Assembly: GCF_000016785.1 (NCBI RefSeq)
Contig: NC_009486.1
Coordinates: 62,001-126,000, forward strand
DNA from: Thermotoga petrophila RKU-1
GTDB taxonomy: Bacteria; Thermotogota; Thermotogae; Thermotogales; Thermotogaceae
Length of the DNA: 64,000 bases
Direction: 5' to 3'
The notes under the pieces were generated by a model, which was not told where the DNA came from, did not search any database, and was given only the letters and a program-made list of their open reading frames with translations. The translations under genes and the position numbers were made by a program. Below, in pieces: positions 61,177 through 64,000 of the stretch (positions within the stretch are counted from its first letter, which is position 1; the number at the start of each line of letters is the position of its first letter).

Positions 61177-62415
61177 TTGAAGCGGGTAGTTATCACGGGT
61201 ATGGGGATCGTGAGTCCCTTTGGTGTTGGAAAAGAGAAAAATTTAGAAGGGCTTAGAGAAACTAAAGTAACGATAGATCGGATATCTTCTTTTGACGCTT
61301 CTAACCTTCCTGTCCAGATCGCAGCAGAGGTGAGGGATTTCAAACCAGAAGAGTACATAAATCCGAAATTAGTCAAAAGAACAGACCGTTTCGTTCATTT
61401 CGCATTGGCCAGCACGAAAGAAGCTGTGGAAGACGCCAGTATAAATTTCGAGCCGTACGCCGACAGGACGGCCACCATCATAGGATCCGGCATGGGAGGA
61501 TTTCTGACGCTCGACAGCGAGAACAACAAATTCCTGAGTCAGGGTCCAGGCAGAGTCAGTCCGTTCTTGATTCCGATGATCCTCATCGACATGGCTTCCG
61601 GTGTCGTTGCAATGGAATACGGACTGAAAGGACCGAACTTCTCTTCTGTGAGCGCCTGTGCTTCTTCTCTCCACGCGGTGGCTCTCGGTGCTCTCCTCAT
61701 AAGACACGGGTACGCGGATGTGGCAGTCGTCGGGGGAACCGAGGCAACGATTGCTCCACTTCCCATCACCGGGTTTGCCAACATGAGAGCACTCTCAAGG
61801 AGGAACGACGATCCAAAGCGTGCTTCCCGTCCGTTCGATAAAGACAGAGACGGCTTTGTGATGGGTGAAGGCGGTGCGGTTCTCATACTCGAAGCCGAGG
61901 AAGTGGCAAAATCGAGAGGAGCGAAAATTCTCGCGGAGATCAAGGGAGTGGGTATGACGGACGACGCGTACCACTTCAGCGCTCCAGATCCGGAGGGCAG
62001 AGGGGCAGCAGAAGCCATGAAACTCGCCCTGAAAGAATCCGGTCTGGCTGTCGAAGACATCGACTACGTGAGCTGTCACGCCACAAGCACACCAGCAGGT
62101 GATGAAGCGGAACTCAAAGCGATAAAGAAAGTCCTTGGAGAACATGTAAAGAACGTCGCCATAAACTCTTCGAAAGCCCTTATAGGACATCTCCTTGGTG
62201 CTGCCGGTGCTTCCGAACTCGTTCTTGCCATCCTTCAGATGCAGAACTCTTTCGTCCACGGCATGCCGAACCTTGACAATCCGATCGACGAAGCGAAAGG
62301 AACCGGTCTTGTTGGTAAAGAGCCCGTTCAGATGGAGATCAAAAACTTTATAAAGAACTCCTTCGGTTTTGGCGGGCACAACGTGTCCATCGTGGTGGGG
62401 AGGTATGAATCATGA
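61177..62415 (+). CDS. fabF: Beta-ketoacyl-ACP synthase II
   Basis: FabF extends acyl chains by condensing acyl-ACP with malonyl-ACP. The active-site Cys lies in SACASSLHAV, the two histidines in SCHATSTPAGD and NSSKALIGHLLGAAG. At 412 residues it is full length. The TTG at 61177 has AGGAGGTGGTATT directly upstream, so the earlier in-frame TTG, which lies before that site, is not used. It opens a fatty acid operon fabF-fabZ-fabK-bioY with 4-base overlaps between the genes. Confidence 0.97.
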   Translation: MKRVVITGMGIVSPFGVGKEKNLEGLRETKVTIDRISSFDASNLPVQIAAEVRDFKPEEYINPKLVKRTDRFVHFALASTKEAVEDASINFEPYADRTATIIGSGMGGFLTLDSENNKFLSQGPGRVSPFLIPMILIDMASGVVAMEYGLKGPNFSSVSACASSLHAVALGALLIRHGYADVAVVGGTEATIAPLPITGFANMRALSRRNDDPKRASRPFDKDRDGFVMGEGGAVLILEAEEVAKSRGAKILAEIKGVGMTDDAYHFSAPDPEGRGAAEAMKLALKESGLAVEDIDYVSCHATSTPAGDEAELKAIKKVLGEHVKNVAINSSKALIGHLLGAAGASELVLAILQMQNSFVHGMPNLDNPIDEAKGTGLVGKEPVQMEIKNFIKNSFGFGGHNVSIVVGRYES

Positions 62416-62825
62416 ACATAGATTACGTGAAGTCGATCCTTCCGCACAGGTATCCATTTCTCCTCGTTGACGGCGTGATAGAAGAATCAGAAGACAGAAT
62501 CGTCGCCTTCAAGAACATCAGCATTTCCGATCCCGTCTTTCAGGGGCATTTCCCGGAGTATCCGATATACCCGGGTGTTCTCATCGTAGAGGGCCTTGCT
62601 CAGACCGCAGGAATTCTCCTTTTGAAGAGTGTAGAAGGAATTCCCCTGTTTCTTGGAATAGACGAAGCGCGTTTCAAAAAGGAGGTACGTCCGGGTGACA
62701 GGCTGATCTACGAAGTGAGAAAGCTCGGTGAAAAACTCGGAACGGTTCAGGTGGAAGGAGTCGCAAAGGTCGATGACAAAATCGTGGCGAAAGCCAGGCT
62801 TTTGCTGGGGGTGAAAAAGAAATGA
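62412..62825 (+). CDS. fabZ: 3-hydroxyacyl-ACP dehydratase
   Basis: FabZ removes water from 3-hydroxyacyl-ACP in the elongation cycle. The hot-dog fold protein of 137 residues has the catalytic motif LPHRYPFLLVD and GHFPEYPIYPGVLIVEGLAQ with the conserved His and Glu. It overlaps fabF by 4 bases and fabK by 4 bases. Confidence 0.97.
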   Translation: MNIDYVKSILPHRYPFLLVDGVIEESEDRIVAFKNISISDPVFQGHFPEYPIYPGVLIVEGLAQTAGILLLKSVEGIPLFLGIDEARFKKEVRPGDRLIYEVRKLGEKLGTVQVEGVAKVDDKIVAKARLLLGVKKK

Positions 62826-63766
62826 CCGTGAGAACAAGAGTGACAGATCTTCTGGAAATAGAGCATCCAATCCTCATGGGTGGAATGGCCTGGGCGGGAA
62901 CTCCCACCCTCGCAGCAGCGGTATCGGAAGCAGGAGGACTTGGAATCATCGGATCCGGAGCCATGAAACCGGACGACCTGAGGAAAGCGATCTCCGAGCT
63001 CAAACAGAAGACGGACAAACCTTTCGGTGTGAACATAATCCTCGTGTCTCCGTGGGCAGACGATCTCGTCAAGGTGTGCATAGAAGAGAAAGTACCCGTC
63101 GTCACGTTCGGTGCGGGAAACCCAACGAAGTACATAAGGGAACTCAAGGAAAACGGAACAAAGGTGATACCCGTTGTCGCTTCCGACTCTCTGGCAAAGA
63201 TGGTGGAAAGAGCGGGAGCGGATGCGGTGATAGCGGAAGGGATGGAGTCCGGTGGACACATAGGTGAAGTCACAACCTTCGTTCTCGTCAACAAAGTCTC
63301 CAGGAGTGTGAACATCCCCGTGATCGCAGCGGGAGGCATCGCCGACGGAAGAGGTATGGCAGCAGCCTTCGCACTCGGAGCGGAAGCCGTTCAGATGGGA
63401 ACCAGGTTTGTGGCGAGTGTAGAAAGCGACGTGCACCCGGTTTACAAAGAAAAGATCGTCAAGGCCTCCATAAGAGACACCGTTGTGACGGGAGCCAAAC
63501 TTGGACACCCCGCGCGCGTTCTCAGAACTCCCTTTGCGAGGAAGATCCAGGAGATGGAGTTTGAAAACCCCATGCAGGCTGAAGAAATGCTGGTGGGAAG
63601 TCTCAGAAGAGCGGTTGTTGAAGGCGATCTGGAGAGAGGATCCTTCATGGTAGGACAGAGCGCCGGTTTGATCGATGAGATAAAACCGGTGAAGCAGATC
63701 ATAGAGGATATCCTGAAGGAGTTCAAAGAAACGGTGGAGAAGCTGAGGGGGTACATTGGAGGATGA
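62822..63766 (+). CDS. fabK: FMN-dependent enoyl-ACP reductase
   Basis: FabK is the flavoprotein type of enoyl-ACP reductase, a TIM barrel that uses NAD(P)H and FMN. Seen are the opening HPILMGGMAWAGT, GGLGIIGSGAM, the phosphate-binding segment AGGIADGRGMAAAFALGAEAVQMG and the 2-nitropropane dioxygenase fold at 314 residues. The same family includes nitronate monooxygenases. Position after fabF and fabZ strongly favours FabK. It would replace FabI as the final step of the cycle. Confidence 0.93.
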   Translation: MTVRTRVTDLLEIEHPILMGGMAWAGTPTLAAAVSEAGGLGIIGSGAMKPDDLRKAISELKQKTDKPFGVNIILVSPWADDLVKVCIEEKVPVVTFGAGNPTKYIRELKENGTKVIPVVASDSLAKMVERAGADAVIAEGMESGGHIGEVTTFVLVNKVSRSVNIPVIAAGGIADGRGMAAAFALGAEAVQMGTRFVASVESDVHPVYKEKIVKASIRDTVVTGAKLGHPARVLRTPFARKIQEMEFENPMQAEEMLVGSLRRAVVEGDLERGSFMVGQSAGLIDEIKPVKQIIEDILKEFKETVEKLRGYIGG

Positions 63767-64000
63767 AACAGCTCGTAAAGGCAGGGATTTTCACAGCTCT
63801 CATCGTGGTGGGGGCATGGATCTCGATCCCTCTGGGGCCTGTTCCCTTTACCCTTCAGGTGTTCTTCGTCTTTCTTTCAGCATACGTTCTGGGAAAGAAA
63901 TACGGAACTCTTGCAGTCGCAACGTACGTTCTGCTTGGAGCCATGGGACTTCCCGTCTTTGCGAATTTCAAAGGTGGTGCGCAGGTCCTTGTGGGGCCAA
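63763..64000 (+). CDS. bioY: Biotin transporter BioY, N-terminal part
   Basis: This is the first 79 codons of BioY; the gene continues beyond the right edge. The frame encodes a basic start, a membrane helix (AGIFTALIVVGAWISIPLGP) and the family motifs PFTLQVFFVFLSA and GLPVFANFKGG. BioY is an ECF-type S component for biotin. It overlaps the fabK stop by 4 bases. Biotin feeds acetyl-CoA carboxylase, so cotranscription with fab genes makes sense. Confidence 0.93.
   Translation, partial: MKQLVKAGIFTALIVVGAWISIPLGPVPFTLQVFFVFLSAYVLGKKYGTLAVATYVLLGAMGLPVFANFKGGAQVLVGP

Noticed and set aside
1-64000. CRISPR arrays, insertion sequences, prophage or toxin-antitoxin pairs
   Set aside because: No repeat-spacer pattern, transposase, integrase or toxin-like pair was recognised anywhere in the window.

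Overview
The window reads as a stretch of a Thermotoga chromosome (order Thermotogales, hyperthermophilic anaerobes), closely related to T. maritima. Many proteins are near-identical to my memory of structurally characterised T. maritima proteins (histidine kinase HK853, TruB, RibF, FtsA, HrcA, NagA), and the gene order follows the T. maritima TM0799-TM0860 region. Small residue differences in the kinase suggest a sister strain or species rather than the MSB8 type strain. Genes are packed with 1-15 bp gaps or short overlaps. Shine-Dalgarno sites are strong (GGAGGTGAT type), and GTG or TTG starts are common. No insertion sequences, prophage or CRISPR are visible.

Layout. 1-6.6 kb (minus strand): secD end, yajC, an ECF transporter S component, ribF, truB, rbfA, an HDOD protein, the HK853-type kinase and the tRNA t6A enzyme Sua5, preceded by tRNA-Leu(CAA). 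6.85-9.5 kb (plus): the heat-shock operon hrcA-grpE-dnaJ behind a perfect CIRCE operator. 9.5-24.4 kb (minus): yqeH, era, cdd, a CorC-type membrane protein, rlmH, ftcD, a response regulator with a degenerate GGDEF domain, a PEGA-repeat protein, a lipoprotein, rodA, an unknown membrane-anchored protein, a PilB/GspE-like ATPase, ftsZ, ftsA and a small FtsQ-like protein. 24.4-30.9 kb (minus): gyrB, a short DciA-like protein, a class IV aminotransferase, mtaB, a CBS protein, a PfkB kinase, a degenerate ABC ATPase and an unlisted 56-codon gene.

31.0-34.1 kb (plus): an accessory-looking cassette of two different radical SAM enzymes and a TetR regulator, with a palindromic TetR-type operator in the promoter of the second radical SAM gene. 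This is the best candidate for an under-described system. It may modify membrane lipids (Thermotoga makes membrane-spanning diabolic acids) or a peptide, but the sequence alone does not decide.

34.2-43.5 kb (minus): pheT, pheS, tRNA-Ser(CGA), an iron alcohol dehydrogenase, a uracil permease, a WecG/TagA glycosyltransferase, tRNA-Leu(CAG), an RND/MMPL exporter and its MarR regulator. 43.7-46.0 kb (plus): a lipoprotein that shares the MarR site, then a MATE exporter. 46.0-53.6 kb (minus): a complete chitobiose/GlcNAc operon (ROK repressor, GH3 hexosaminidase, ABC importer, sugar-phosphate deaminase, deacetylase). 53.8-61.0 kb (minus): an archaeal-like peroxiredoxin, a very large O-antigen-ligase-like protein, a WecA/TagO-like transferase, a PHP phosphatase and pyrG. 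61.1-64 kb (plus): fabF-fabZ-fabK-bioY, fatty acid synthesis plus biotin uptake, behind a promoter covered by a 9-bp perfect inverted repeat.

Functionally the window couples translation and RNA modification, cell division and shape, envelope glycan synthesis, fatty acid synthesis and GlcNAc salvage. Several genes sit directly behind intrinsic terminators with no room for their own promoter, which suggests read-through control.
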